Source of the DNA: Streptomyces sp. WMMC500
GTDB taxonomy: Bacteria > Actinomycetota > Actinomycetes > Streptomycetales > Streptomycetaceae
Length of the DNA stretch: 64,000 bases
NCBI RefSeq assembly: GCF_027497195.1
Contig: NZ_CP114905.1
Location: 5,529,001-5,593,000 of the forward strand
Reading direction: 5' to 3'
The position numbers were made by a program, and so were the translations under genes. Of the stretch, positions 53,321-60,826 are shown in pieces. The notes below the pieces were generated by a model that searched no databases, was not told where the DNA came from, and worked only from the letters and a program-made list of their open reading frames with translations. Positions within the stretch are counted from its first letter, which is position 1. Every line of letters begins with the position of its first letter.

Positions 53321-54688
53321 ATGGACACGGACACCGCAGCCGGCAGCCGGACCGACCTGGTCGAGGGCCTGATGGCCCGCTTCCCGCACGTGCCCAGGGA
53401 AGCCGTGATCAAGGAGGACCTGCTGCGGGGCGGGATGGCCTTCGACGACTCCGCGCTCAGCGGCGCGGGCGAGGACGGCTCCGGCGAGGTGAAGCCGAAG
53501 TCGTACTTCATCTTCTCCTTCGACCACGGCACGCTCCCCGAGCTGGGTGCCGCCGCCCTCAACCGCCCGCCGGAGGAGGTCGTCCTCACCGGCGGCCCGT
53601 ACGACCTGCGCCGCACCGTCGTCTCCGTACGGGTCAACCCGGCGTCCCCGTACCGCGTCAAGCCCGGCGACGACGGCGCCCTCGGCCTCTACCTCGACGG
53701 CGTCCGCATCGCCGACGTCGGCCTGCCGCCGATGCCGGACTACTACCGGCACAAGCTCGCCAACGGGAAGTCGGTCATGGAGGTCGCGCCCACCATCCAG
53801 TGGGGCTACCTGATCTACCTCACGGTCTTCCGCGTCTGCCAGTACTTCGGCGCCAAGGAGGAGTGCCAGTACTGCGACATCAACCACAACTGGCGCCAGC
53901 ACAAGGCGGCGGGCCGCCCGTACACGGGCGTGAAGCCGGTGGAGGAGGTGCTGGAGGCGCTGGAGATCATCGACCGGTACGACACCGCGAAGACCTCCAC
54001 CGCGTACACCCTCACCGGCGGCGCCGTCACCCGCCACATCGGCGGCAAGGACGAGGCCGACTTCTACGGCCAGTACGCCAAGGCCATCGAGGAGCGCTTC
54101 CCGGGCCGCTGGATCGGCAAGGTCGTCGCCCAGGCGCTGCCGAAGGCCGACGTGCAGCGCTTCCGCGACTACGGCGCGCAGATCTACCACCCCAACTTCG
54201 AGGTGTGGGACCGGCGGCTGTTCGAGCTGTACTGCCCCGGCAAGGAGCGCTACGTCGGCCGCGACGAGTGGCACCGCCGCATCCTCGACTCCGCGGAGGT
54301 CTTCGGCCCCGCGAACGTCATCCCCAACTTCGTCGCGGGCGTGGAGATGGCCGAGCCGTTCGGCTTCACGACGGTCGACGAGGCCATCGCGTCGACGCGC
54401 GAGGGGCTGGACTTCTTCATGTCGCACGGGGTCGTGCCGCGGTTCACCACCTGGTGCCCGGAGCCGACGACGCCTCTGGGCAAGGCCAACCCCCAGGGCG
54501 CGCCGCTGGAGTACCACATCCGGCTGCTGGAGACGTACCAGGACGCGCTGGACACCCACGGGCTGTCGTCCCCGCCCGGATACGGGCCGCCGGGACCGGG
54601 GCGCGCGGTGTTCTCGGTCAGCTCCTTCATGGACTCGATGCCGCTGCCCGACGACGCGGCGGAGGCGGCCGTCCCGGCCCGCGCCTGA
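53321..54688 (+). CDS. Radical SAM protein with C-x8-C-x2-C cluster motif
   Basis: A 455-aa protein. The cluster-binding region reads CQYFGAKEECQYCDI, with Cys173, Cys182 and Cys185. The spacing is C-x8-C-x2-C rather than the usual C-x3-C-x2-C. A barrel with TAYTLTGGAVTR (the GGE-like region), VVAQALPKADVQRFRDYGAQ and the late PRFTTWCPEPTTPLGKANP follows. The N-terminal 150 residues are an extra domain (KPKSYFIFSFDHGTLPELGA). It should bind a [4Fe-4S] cluster and cleave SAM, but the substrate is unknown to me. A methyltransferase gene lies 50 bp downstream and may be in the same operon. Confidence 0.75.
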   Translation: MDTDTAAGSRTDLVEGLMARFPHVPREAVIKEDLLRGGMAFDDSALSGAGEDGSGEVKPKSYFIFSFDHGTLPELGAAALNRPPEEVVLTGGPYDLRRTVVSVRVNPASPYRVKPGDDGALGLYLDGVRIADVGLPPMPDYYRHKLANGKSVMEVAPTIQWGYLIYLTVFRVCQYFGAKEECQYCDINHNWRQHKAAGRPYTGVKPVEEVLEALEIIDRYDTAKTSTAYTLTGGAVTRHIGGKDEADFYGQYAKAIEERFPGRWIGKVVAQALPKADVQRFRDYGAQIYHPNFEVWDRRLFELYCPGKERYVGRDEWHRRILDSAEVFGPANVIPNFVAGVEMAEPFGFTTVDEAIASTREGLDFFMSHGVVPRFTTWCPEPTTPLGKANPQGAPLEYHIRLLETYQDALDTHGLSSPPGYGPPGPGRAVFSVSSFMDSMPLPDDAAEAAVPARA

Positions 54689-54738
54689 CCGCCCTGGCCT
54701 GACCGCCCCGGCCCGGGCGCCGTGGGATGCTGGGCGCC

Positions 54739-55392
54739 ATGACCGACGAGGGGAACGACGCGCGGGCGTCGGTGCGGAACACCTACGACGCGGTGGCCGA
54801 GTCGTACCTCGACACCATCGGCGGTGAGCTGGCGTACAAGCCGCTGGACCGGGCGCTGCTCGCGGCGCTCTTGGAGCAGGCCGAGGACGGCGCGCCGGTC
54901 GCGGACCTGGGCTGCGGGCCCGGGCACGTCACTGGGTGGCTCGCGGCGCACGGGGCGCGGGCGGTCGGGATCGACCTGTCGCCGGGCATGGTCGCGCTCG
55001 CCCGGCGCGAGCACCCGGCGGCGGAGTTCCGCGTGGGCGACCTGCTGCGGCTGCCCGCCGCGGACGGCGAGTTCGGCGCGGCGGTCGCGCTGTACTCGGT
55101 GATCCACCTCGAACCCGGCGAGCTGGCGCCCGCGTTCGCCGAGGCGCGGCGCGTGCTGCGGCCGGGCGGGCGGCTGCTGGTCGCGTTCCACGTGGGCACC
55201 GAGGTGCGGCACCTGGACGACTGGTGGGGGCACCCGGTGGACGTGGACTTCCGCTTCCTGGAGCCGGCGGCGGTCACCGCCCTGCTCGGGGCGGCCGGCT
55301 TCGACGTCGAGGCGACGCTGGAGCGGGCCCACCATCCCGAGGAACCCGAGACGACGCGCGCGTACATCCTCGCCCGCCTGCCGGAGGAGTAG
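54739..55392 (+). CDS. Class I SAM-dependent methyltransferase
   Basis: A 217-aa methyltransferase with NTYDAVAESYLDTIGGELA, motif I VADLGCGPGHVTGWLAAHG (residues about 54-72), GIDLSPGMVALARREHP, and a post-I region FGAAVALYSVIHLEPGEL followed by ARRVLRPGGRLLVAFHVG. This is the Methyltransf_11/25 type acting on small molecules. It follows the radical SAM gene by 50 bp on the same strand, so the two could modify one substrate, though that is only positional. ATG 54739 is used, and 54727 is an in-frame alternative. Confidence 0.85.
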   Translation: MTDEGNDARASVRNTYDAVAESYLDTIGGELAYKPLDRALLAALLEQAEDGAPVADLGCGPGHVTGWLAAHGARAVGIDLSPGMVALARREHPAAEFRVGDLLRLPAADGEFGAAVALYSVIHLEPGELAPAFAEARRVLRPGGRLLVAFHVGTEVRHLDDWWGHPVDVDFRFLEPAAVTALLGAAGFDVEATLERAHHPEEPETTRAYILARLPEE

Positions 55393-55420
55393 CCGCCGGC
55401 GCTTGTCCTGATGTCGGGGC

Positions 55421-55451
55421 TTGTCCTGACGTCGGCGTCAACGTCTAACGT
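55421..55451 (+). promoter_or_regulatory. MerR-type promoter with 19-bp spacer and internal dyad
   Basis: -35 TTGTCC (55421-55426) and -10 TAACGT (55446-55451) are separated by 19 bp. The spacer contains the perfect dyad TGACG-TCGG-CGTCA (55427-55440). This over-long spacer with a central operator is the hallmark of MerR-activated promoters. Transcription would begin about 7 nt downstream, next to the ATG at 55459, so the message would be leaderless. An upstream direct repeat (GCTTGTCCTGA/CGTCGG at 55401 and 55420) may be an older copy. Confidence 0.65.
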
Positions 55452-55458
55452 CGGCCGT

Positions 55459-55869
55459 ATGCGCATCGGGGAACTCGCCGAGAGAGCCGGGGTCAGCACG
55501 CGGACCCTGCGCTACTACGAGTCGCGCGGGCTGCTGCCCGCCGCCGACCGCGGCGCCAACGGCCACCGCGTGTACGGCGACGACGCGCTGCGGCTCGTCG
55601 CGCAGATCCGCACGCTGCAGGACTTCGGCTTCGAGCTGGAGGACACGCGGCCGTTCGTGGAGTGCCTGCGCGCCGGCCATCCGGCGGGCGACTCGTGCCC
55701 CGACGCGCGGGCCGTGTACCGCAGGAAGATCGCCGAGCTGGACGAGCTGATGGCCGAGCTGCGGGCGGCGCGCGACCACCTGACCGCGCAGTTGGCGCGG
55801 GCGGAGGCGCTGCCGTCGCCGTGCGGCGCCGGCGGGGCCGAGTCGGACGTGCCGCTGTGCGGCGGCTGA
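55459..55869 (+). CDS. MerR-family transcriptional regulator
   Basis: A 136-aa MerR protein. The N-terminal winged helix is MRIGELAERAGVSTRTLRYY with ESRGLLPAADRGANGHRVYG. A coiled-coil helix (YRRKIAELDELMAELRAARD) and a short C-terminus follow. Cys69 and Cys80 (with His74 between) and Cys122 and Cys134 lie where MerR sensors bind metals or thiols, so a redox or metal signal is plausible. It is followed 13 bp later by a thioredoxin gene, and its own promoter carries a central dyad, so it probably autoregulates and controls the thioredoxin. Confidence 0.85.
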   Translation: MRIGELAERAGVSTRTLRYYESRGLLPAADRGANGHRVYGDDALRLVAQIRTLQDFGFELEDTRPFVECLRAGHPAGDSCPDARAVYRRKIAELDELMAELRAARDHLTAQLARAEALPSPCGAGGAESDVPLCGG

Positions 55870-55882
55870 GGGGAGAGGTCAC

Positions 55883-56230
55883 ATGACGACGACATCGCAG
55901 ACGACGGCGGAGGGCGTTCCGTACGTCACGGACGAGACGTTCACCGAGGAGGTGCTGCGCGCGGACGTACCGGTGCTGGTGCAGTTCACCGCCGCGTGGT
56001 GCCCGTCGTGCAGGCAGCTCACCCCCGTCCTCGGCGCGCTCGCCGCGGAGCTGGGCGACCGGGTCAGGGCCGTACGCCTCGACGTCGACCACAACCCGCG
56101 GACGACCGTCGCCCACGGCGTCCTCGCCGTGCCGACGCTGCTCGTCTTCCAGGGCGGCGAGCCCGTACGCTCCGTGGTCGGCGCCCGCTCCAGGGCCCGC
56201 CTCCTGCGGGACCTCGACGGCGTGATCTGA
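55883..56230 (+). CDS. Thioredoxin
   Basis: A 115-aa thioredoxin-fold protein. VPVLVQFTAAWCPSCRQLTP holds the active site W39-C40-P-S-C43, a CPSC rather than CGPC variant. The cis-Pro loop is in VLAVPTLLVFQGGEPV. CPSC should change the redox potential or partner choice relative to the housekeeping enzyme. It is co-transcribed with the MerR gene (13-bp gap, with GGGGAGAGG upstream), which suggests induction by oxidative, electrophile or metal stress. Confidence 0.9.
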   Translation: MTTTSQTTAEGVPYVTDETFTEEVLRADVPVLVQFTAAWCPSCRQLTPVLGALAAELGDRVRAVRLDVDHNPRTTVAHGVLAVPTLLVFQGGEPVRSVVGARSRARLLRDLDGVI

Positions 56231-56299
56231 CCCCTCCGCCCCCTGTCGCGTACGGGACTCCGTACGAGATGCTCTCTGCGACCGTGCAGAGGAGGGGCG

Positions 56300-57136
56300 T
56301 TGATCTCCCGCTTGATCCACCGCGACCGGCAGAGTCGGCTGCAGAGGCAGTTCACGAAGGCCGACGGGCTCATGGACAAGGCCGAGATGGACAAGGCCCT
56401 GCCCCTCCTCGAAGAGCTGCACGGCGAGCTGGCCGGCGAGGAGGACAACCCGCTCGCCTCACCCGTCGCGTACCGGCTGGCGTTCTGCCACTGGGTGAGG
56501 GGTGACGAGGACAAGGCCGTTCCGCTCGCGGAGCACGAGTACCGCACGCACACCGACCCGTTCGAGAAGGGCTGCCGCGGCCGGCTCCTCGGCATGTGCC
56601 ACCTCACCACGGGCCGTACGGAGGAGGGCACCCGCCTCTTCGAGGAGAGCCTCGTCCACCTGGAGGCCGGCCGGCCCCTGGCCGGGCTGACCACCCGGCA
56701 CACGCGCGAGCTGGCGGATCTCTGCGTGGAGGCGGAGCGCTGGGCCGATGTCGCGGTGCTGCTGGAGAAGGTGCTGAAGGGATACCGGGAGGGCCAGGCC
56801 CGGCTCGTCATCGACCAGTACGACGTCTTCAGCGTCCGCTGGACGCTGGCGCTCGCGTACTGGCGGGAGCGGCGCTACGACGAGGTCATGGAGCAGCTTG
56901 CCAAGTTCCGCGGCTACGGCCCCCTCTTCGAGCGGCACCCGGACTGGCGCAGGACCGCGGGGCAGGCGAGCGCGATCTACAACTACCTGGAGCATCACGG
57001 GCCCGACTTCGATGACGCCGACGCGGACCTGGAGCAGATCGCGGGGGTGGTCGCGGAGGACTGGCGCTCCCAGGGCCTGCTCTACAAGGGCCCGCGCGCG
57101 GACGGCATCGGCTGGGGCGCCGCCTCGGGGGCGTAG
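56300..57136 (+). CDS. TPR-like helical repeat protein, hypothetical
   Basis: A 278-aa soluble protein of helical repeats, e.g. KADGLMDKAEMDKALPLLEE, VAYRLAFCHWVRGDEDKAVP and ADLCVEAERWADVAVLLEKV. The signature resembles degenerate TPRs used for protein binding. There is no enzyme motif. TTG 56300 is the likely start, with GAGGAGGGG a few bases upstream. It lies 69 bp after the thioredoxin gene, so it may be read from the same promoter. Confidence 0.65.
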   Translation: MISRLIHRDRQSRLQRQFTKADGLMDKAEMDKALPLLEELHGELAGEEDNPLASPVAYRLAFCHWVRGDEDKAVPLAEHEYRTHTDPFEKGCRGRLLGMCHLTTGRTEEGTRLFEESLVHLEAGRPLAGLTTRHTRELADLCVEAERWADVAVLLEKVLKGYREGQARLVIDQYDVFSVRWTLALAYWRERRYDEVMEQLAKFRGYGPLFERHPDWRRTAGQASAIYNYLEHHGPDFDDADADLEQIAGVVAEDWRSQGLLYKGPRADGIGWGAASGA

Positions 57137-57232
57137 CGGCCGGGTCGTCCGGGCCGGTGGGAAATGCGTGGCGGCCGGGGCTGATCCTTGCGAGGGTCGT
57201 AGGTCCTCGATCCCAGCTCAGAAGGAGTGCCC

Positions 57233-57640
57233 GTGCCCTCTGCCGTCACGCTGATCCGTTCCGCCTCCCTGTCGGACGTCGCCGAGTACGCCTACGCCGC
57301 CACGGCGCCCGCCGGGGCCCGGCTGATCTACCTCGCGGGCGCCTGCCCCCTCGAAGCGGACGGCTCCACCGCCGCGGTCGGGGACTACGCCGGGCAGGCG
57401 GCCAAGTCCGTCGAGAACCTGCGCACGGCCCTGGCGGACGCCGGCGCCGCGCTGCAGGACGTCATCAGCACCCGCGTCCTGGTCGCCTCCACCCGGCAGG
57501 AGGACCTGGTGACCGCGTGGCAGGTGGTACGGGACGCCTTCGGCGCACACGACGTGCCCAGCACGCTGATGGGCGTCACCGTCCTCGGCTACCACGACCA
57601 GCTCGTGGAGATCGAGGCGGTCGCCGCCGTGCTGGACTAA
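57233..57640 (+). CDS. RidA/YjgF-family protein, second copy
   Basis: A 135-aa Rid protein: YLAGACPLEADGSTAAVGDY, ENLRTALADAGAALQDVIST, RVLVASTRQEDLVTAW and the C-terminal VPSTLMGVTVLGYHDQLVEI. As in the copy at 8705, the catalytic Arg of canonical RidA is not present (STLMGV in that loop), so deaminase activity is uncertain. AAGGAG lies 5 nt before GTG 57233. Its stop overlaps the end of the convergent TetR gene by four bases. Confidence 0.85.
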   Translation: MPSAVTLIRSASLSDVAEYAYAATAPAGARLIYLAGACPLEADGSTAAVGDYAGQAAKSVENLRTALADAGAALQDVISTRVLVASTRQEDLVTAWQVVRDAFGAHDVPSTLMGVTVLGYHDQLVEIEAVAAVLD

Positions 57641-58263
57641 TCGCGGTCGTTCTGCCCGTCGGTCCGCAGGCTGTGCGCGAGCACGGCGCGGACCCGGCGG
57701 ACGTCCGGGCGGGCGTCGGTGAGCAGGATGTCCGCGCACAGCCCGTCCGTCGCGGCGACGAGCGCGTCGACCGCCCGCGGGTCGGAGGTGTGCCGCTCGC
57801 CGATCTTCGCCACGACCTCCCGCCACCGCCGCGCGACCGGGCGCAGGGCGGGGCGGCGGGCCGCCATGGTGGACAACTCGCGTTCGGCGAGCGCGCGTTT
57901 GCGGCCGTCGCCGCCCGCGGACGCGACGAGGGCGGCGAGGCCGTCGAGGTCGTCGCCCTCGCCCTCGATGATCTCGTGCAGGCGGTGCGTGTACTCGTCG
58001 GCCACCGTGGACAGCGCCGCGACCAGCAGGTCGTCCAGGGTCGCGAAGTAGTACGCGGTGAGGCTGGTGGGGACGTCCGCCTCGCGGGCGACGGTGCGGT
58101 GCGTGACGCCGCCGGCGCCGTCGCGCTGGACGACCCGGAGCGTGGCCTCGATGATCTCCGCCCGGCGGCGCAGGCCGCGGGCGCGGCGGCCGTCGGTGAC
58201 GGGCTCGGCCGCGCGTCGTGTCACGCCCTGCCCGGCCTTGCGTCGCGTCACGCCCTGCTCCAC
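57637..58263 (-). CDS. TetR-family transcriptional regulator
   Basis: A 208-aa TetR protein. After a basic N-terminus the HTH reads RRAEIIEATLRVVQRDGAGG, THRTVAREADVPTSLTAYYF. The C-terminal helical domain has LAALVASAGGDGRKRALAER and PALRPVARRWREVVAKIGER. It is 51 bp downstream of the MFS gene on the same strand, so it is probably co-transcribed with it and may regulate it. Start GTG 58263, without a strong ribosome-binding site. Confidence 0.8.
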   Translation of the reverse strand: MEQGVTRRKAGQGVTRRAAEPVTDGRRARGLRRRAEIIEATLRVVQRDGAGGVTHRTVAREADVPTSLTAYYFATLDDLLVAALSTVADEYTHRLHEIIEGEGDDLDGLAALVASAGGDGRKRALAERELSTMAARRPALRPVARRWREVVAKIGERHTSDPRAVDALVAATDGLCADILLTDARPDVRRVRAVLAHSLRTDGQNDRD

Positions 58264-58314
58264 GATGCGGGCCTCCCGTCGGGGTCGTGGGTGGGACCAG
58301 GGTAGTCGGCGGGC

Positions 58315-59874
58315 TCAGCCCGTTTCCCGGGCCTCTGCCGGCTCCGCCGCTTCCGCCGCCTCCGTCGGCCCCACCCCTCGCAGCGCCACCGACGCCACCA
58401 CCGCGAGCGCCGCCACCGCCGCCCCCGCGATCCCCGTGGCCACGTTCAGCCCCGCGACGAACGCCTCCTCCGAACGCCGCAGCACCCACGCCGGCAGCTC
58501 CGCCTCCCTCCCGGCCGCGGCCGGGAGGCTGTCGCCCGCCGCCGCCCGCGCGCCGTCCGGCAGCCCGGCCGGAATCCACCCCTCCATCCGCGCGCGGTAC
58601 ACCACCGTCGTGACGCTCCCCAGCACCGCGACCCCCACCGCCAGCCCCAGCTCCTGCACCGTCTCCGACAGCGCCGACGCCGACCCCGCCTTCGCCGGCG
58701 GCGCCGAGCCGACGACGAGGTCCGTACCCAGCGCGGCGAGGGCGCCGAGCCCGAGGTAGACGAGCGCGAAGCCGGTGACGACCGGGCCCGCGCCGGCCGT
58801 GCGGTCGACCGTGGCGAGCAGCCCGTACCCGATCGTGGACACGCCCAGTGTCGCCCCCACGACGTACCCCGGGCGGATCCTGCGCGCCAGCAGCGGCGCC
58901 CCGATCGCCGCGACGAACATCATCAGCGCCGGCGGTCCCATCCACACCCCCGCGGCCAGCGGCGTCATGCCCTCCACCAACTGCAGGTGCTGGGTGACGA
59001 GATACATCACCCCGCCGACCCCGACGAGCCCGGCGAGCAGCAGCCCCAGCGCGACCCCGAACGTCCGCTCGGCGAACAGCCGCAGGTCCAGCAGCGGCGC
59101 GGCGAGCGTGCGCTGCCGCCGTACGAACCACACGCCCGAGGCCGCGCCGACCGCGAGCGCCGGCACCGTCGCACCGCCCAGGCCGCCGGTGCCCTCGGCC
59201 GCGACGTGCTTGACGGCGTAGACCACGGGCAGGATCGCGCCGAGCGACAGCGCGACGCTGGGAAGGTCGAACGGGCCGTCCTGCCGCGCCCGGTACTCGG
59301 GCAGCAGGAAGGGCGCCGCGACCAGCACCACCGCGACCATCGGCACGGCGACGAGGAACGCCGAGCCCCACCAGAAGCGCTCCAGCAGCGCCCCGCCGAC
59401 GAGCGGGCCGGCGGCCATGCCCAGGGCGAACATGGTCGCCCAGATGCCGATGGCGAGCGCGCGCTGGCGGGCGTCGGCGAACATGTTGCTGATCAGCGCG
59501 AGCGTGGACGGCATGAGGGTCGCCCCGGCGACCCCGAGCGCGGCCCGCGCGGCGATCAGCGCCTCGGCACCGGGCGCGTACGCGGCGGCGACCGAGGCTG
59601 CGCCGAAGGCGGCGGCGCCGACGAGCAGCAGCCGGCGGCGGCCGAAGCGGTCGCCCAACGTGCCCATGGTGACGAGGAATCCGGCGATGAGGAAGCCGTA
59701 CGCGTCCATGATCCACAGGGTTTGGGTGCCGCCGGGGTGCAACTCGGCGGCCAGCGCGGGGAGCGCGAGGTAGAGGACGGTGACGTCCAGGCCGAGCAGC
59801 ACGGTGGGGACGGCGAGCACGGCGAGGCCCGCCCATTCCCGGGGGCCGGCGCGGCGGGCGACGGACGTGGTCAT
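58315..59874 (-). CDS. MFS drug transporter, DHA2 (14-TM) type
   Basis: A 519-aa transporter. The DHA2 landmarks are motif D-type LLGLDVTVLYLALPALAAEL, motif A GTLGDRFGRRRLLLVGAAA, motif B-like ALIAARAALGVAGATLMPST and motif C-like ALGMAAGPLVGGALL. About 14 membrane spans can be counted. It resembles SmvA/QacA-like proton-driven multidrug exporters. A TetR gene lies on each side. Its promoter is well formed (TTGAAC-N17-TATCGT) with an overlapping dyad, so repression by a TetR neighbour is likely. Confidence 0.9.
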   Translation of the reverse strand: MTTSVARRAGPREWAGLAVLAVPTVLLGLDVTVLYLALPALAAELHPGGTQTLWIMDAYGFLIAGFLVTMGTLGDRFGRRRLLLVGAAAFGAASVAAAYAPGAEALIAARAALGVAGATLMPSTLALISNMFADARQRALAIGIWATMFALGMAAGPLVGGALLERFWWGSAFLVAVPMVAVVLVAAPFLLPEYRARQDGPFDLPSVALSLGAILPVVYAVKHVAAEGTGGLGGATVPALAVGAASGVWFVRRQRTLAAPLLDLRLFAERTFGVALGLLLAGLVGVGGVMYLVTQHLQLVEGMTPLAAGVWMGPPALMMFVAAIGAPLLARRIRPGYVVGATLGVSTIGYGLLATVDRTAGAGPVVTGFALVYLGLGALAALGTDLVVGSAPPAKAGSASALSETVQELGLAVGVAVLGSVTTVVYRARMEGWIPAGLPDGARAAAGDSLPAAAGREAELPAWVLRRSEEAFVAGLNVATGIAGAAVAALAVVASVALRGVGPTEAAEAAEPAEARETG

Positions 59875-59910
59875 ACGGGCTCCCTCGGCGCGGTGGACGA
59901 CCTTTCTTGA

Positions 59911-59939
59911 ACGATAGTTCTAGTTGTTGTTTTGTTCAA
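59911..59939 (-). promoter_or_regulatory. Promoter TTGAAC-N17-TATCGT with overlapping dyad
   Basis: On the minus strand the -35 TTGAAC (59939-59934), a 17-bp spacer and -10 TATCGT (59916-59911) form a near-ideal vegetative promoter for the MFS gene. GAAC-TATC-GTTC is a dyad centred on the -10, a natural site for TetR-type repression. The region is distinctly AT-rich. Confidence 0.6.
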
Positions 59940-59980
59940 ATTGTTGGCTGGTGCGGAGAGGGGGGTGGGGTGGGGCTGGT

Positions 59981-60685
59981 TCAGGCGGTCCGGCCGGCCT
60001 CGGCGAGGAGCCCGTCGACGATGATCCGCAGCACCTGCGGGTAGAGGTCGAGGGCGGACCGCTCCGGCCACAGGGCGCCGATGGCCGCCAACTGCGGCTG
60101 CCGGGACGGGTCGAGGCGGCGCAGGCCGAACGCCAGGTCGGCGGCGCCGACGTCCGCGCGGCGGCGGTCCGAGCGGGCGCGTACGAGGACTTCGCCCACG
60201 GTGTAGTACCAGATGCTCCGGAAGACGTCGACGGCCTGCTCCCGCGTGCAGCCGGAGTCCACCGCTCCGGCGACGATCGTCTCGACGATCCACAGGGCGG
60301 AGTCGCCGAGCCGGCCGAGGAAGCCGTCCGCGGTCAGCGCCTCGGCCGCCCAGGGCCAGGCGGCCAGGGCGTCGTGCATCGTCGTGGCGGCGATGACGAT
60401 CCGCTCGCGCGGGTCGTCGGGCAGCTCGGGGCGGTCGAGCTGGCCGAGGTGCTGGTTGACCAGCTCGACCACCAGGTCGTCCTTGTTGTGCACGTGGTGG
60501 TAGAGCGTCGTCGTCCCGACGCCGATCTCGGCGGCCAGCCGGCGGACGGTCAGCGTCTCCCAGCCGTCCTCGTCGATGACCCGGCGGGCCGCCGCCAGGA
60601 TCTCGGCGCGCGACGTCGAGCGCGGCCGGCCGGTGCGGCCGGGGGGCGGGGAGGCGGGCTGTCGGCTGTCTCGTTGTCCGGGCAC
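59981..60685 (-). CDS. TetR-family transcriptional regulator
   Basis: A 234-aa TetR protein. The HTH is TSRAEILAAARRVIDEDGWE, LTVRRLAAEIGVGTTTLYHH, followed by HNKDDLVVELVNQHL. The C-terminal domain resembles the TetR_C type (AALAFGLRRLDPSRQP-like, TIVAGAVDSGCTREQAVDVF). It sits between the MFS gene and the divergent MFS-ABC fusion gene. The tandem palindromes at 60776-60803 in the shared intergenic region are its most likely operators. ATG 60685. Confidence 0.85.
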   Translation of the reverse strand: MPGQRDSRQPASPPPGRTGRPRSTSRAEILAAARRVIDEDGWETLTVRRLAAEIGVGTTTLYHHVHNKDDLVVELVNQHLGQLDRPELPDDPRERIVIAATTMHDALAAWPWAAEALTADGFLGRLGDSALWIVETIVAGAVDSGCTREQAVDVFRSIWYYTVGEVLVRARSDRRRADVGAADLAFGLRRLDPSRQPQLAAIGALWPERSALDLYPQVLRIIVDGLLAEAGRTA

Positions 60686-60768
60686 CGTCCCATCATGCTG
60701 CCCCGGGGTCTGCCCGGGAAATCGCCCCAGGTCGGGGGCTTGGCAGGGGTGTTGTCGGAGGGGTGGTG

Positions 60769-60803
60769 TACTTTAGGAACGTGTTCCGGAACATGTTCCG
60801 GAA
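60769..60803 (+). promoter_or_regulatory. -10 TACTTT and tandem operators GGAAC-NN-GTTCC
   Basis: A -10-like TACTTT (60769-60774) is followed at once by two abutting dyads, GGAACGTGTTCC (60776-60787) and GGAACATGTTCC (60788-60799), with a third half site GGAA. The part 60784-60803 is a perfect 20-bp palindrome. A repressor bound here would cover the transcription start of the MFS-ABC gene. No good -35 was found at normal spacing. Confidence 0.65.
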
Positions 60804-60826
60804 GTCGGGCGATCGCGGGAGGGGCG

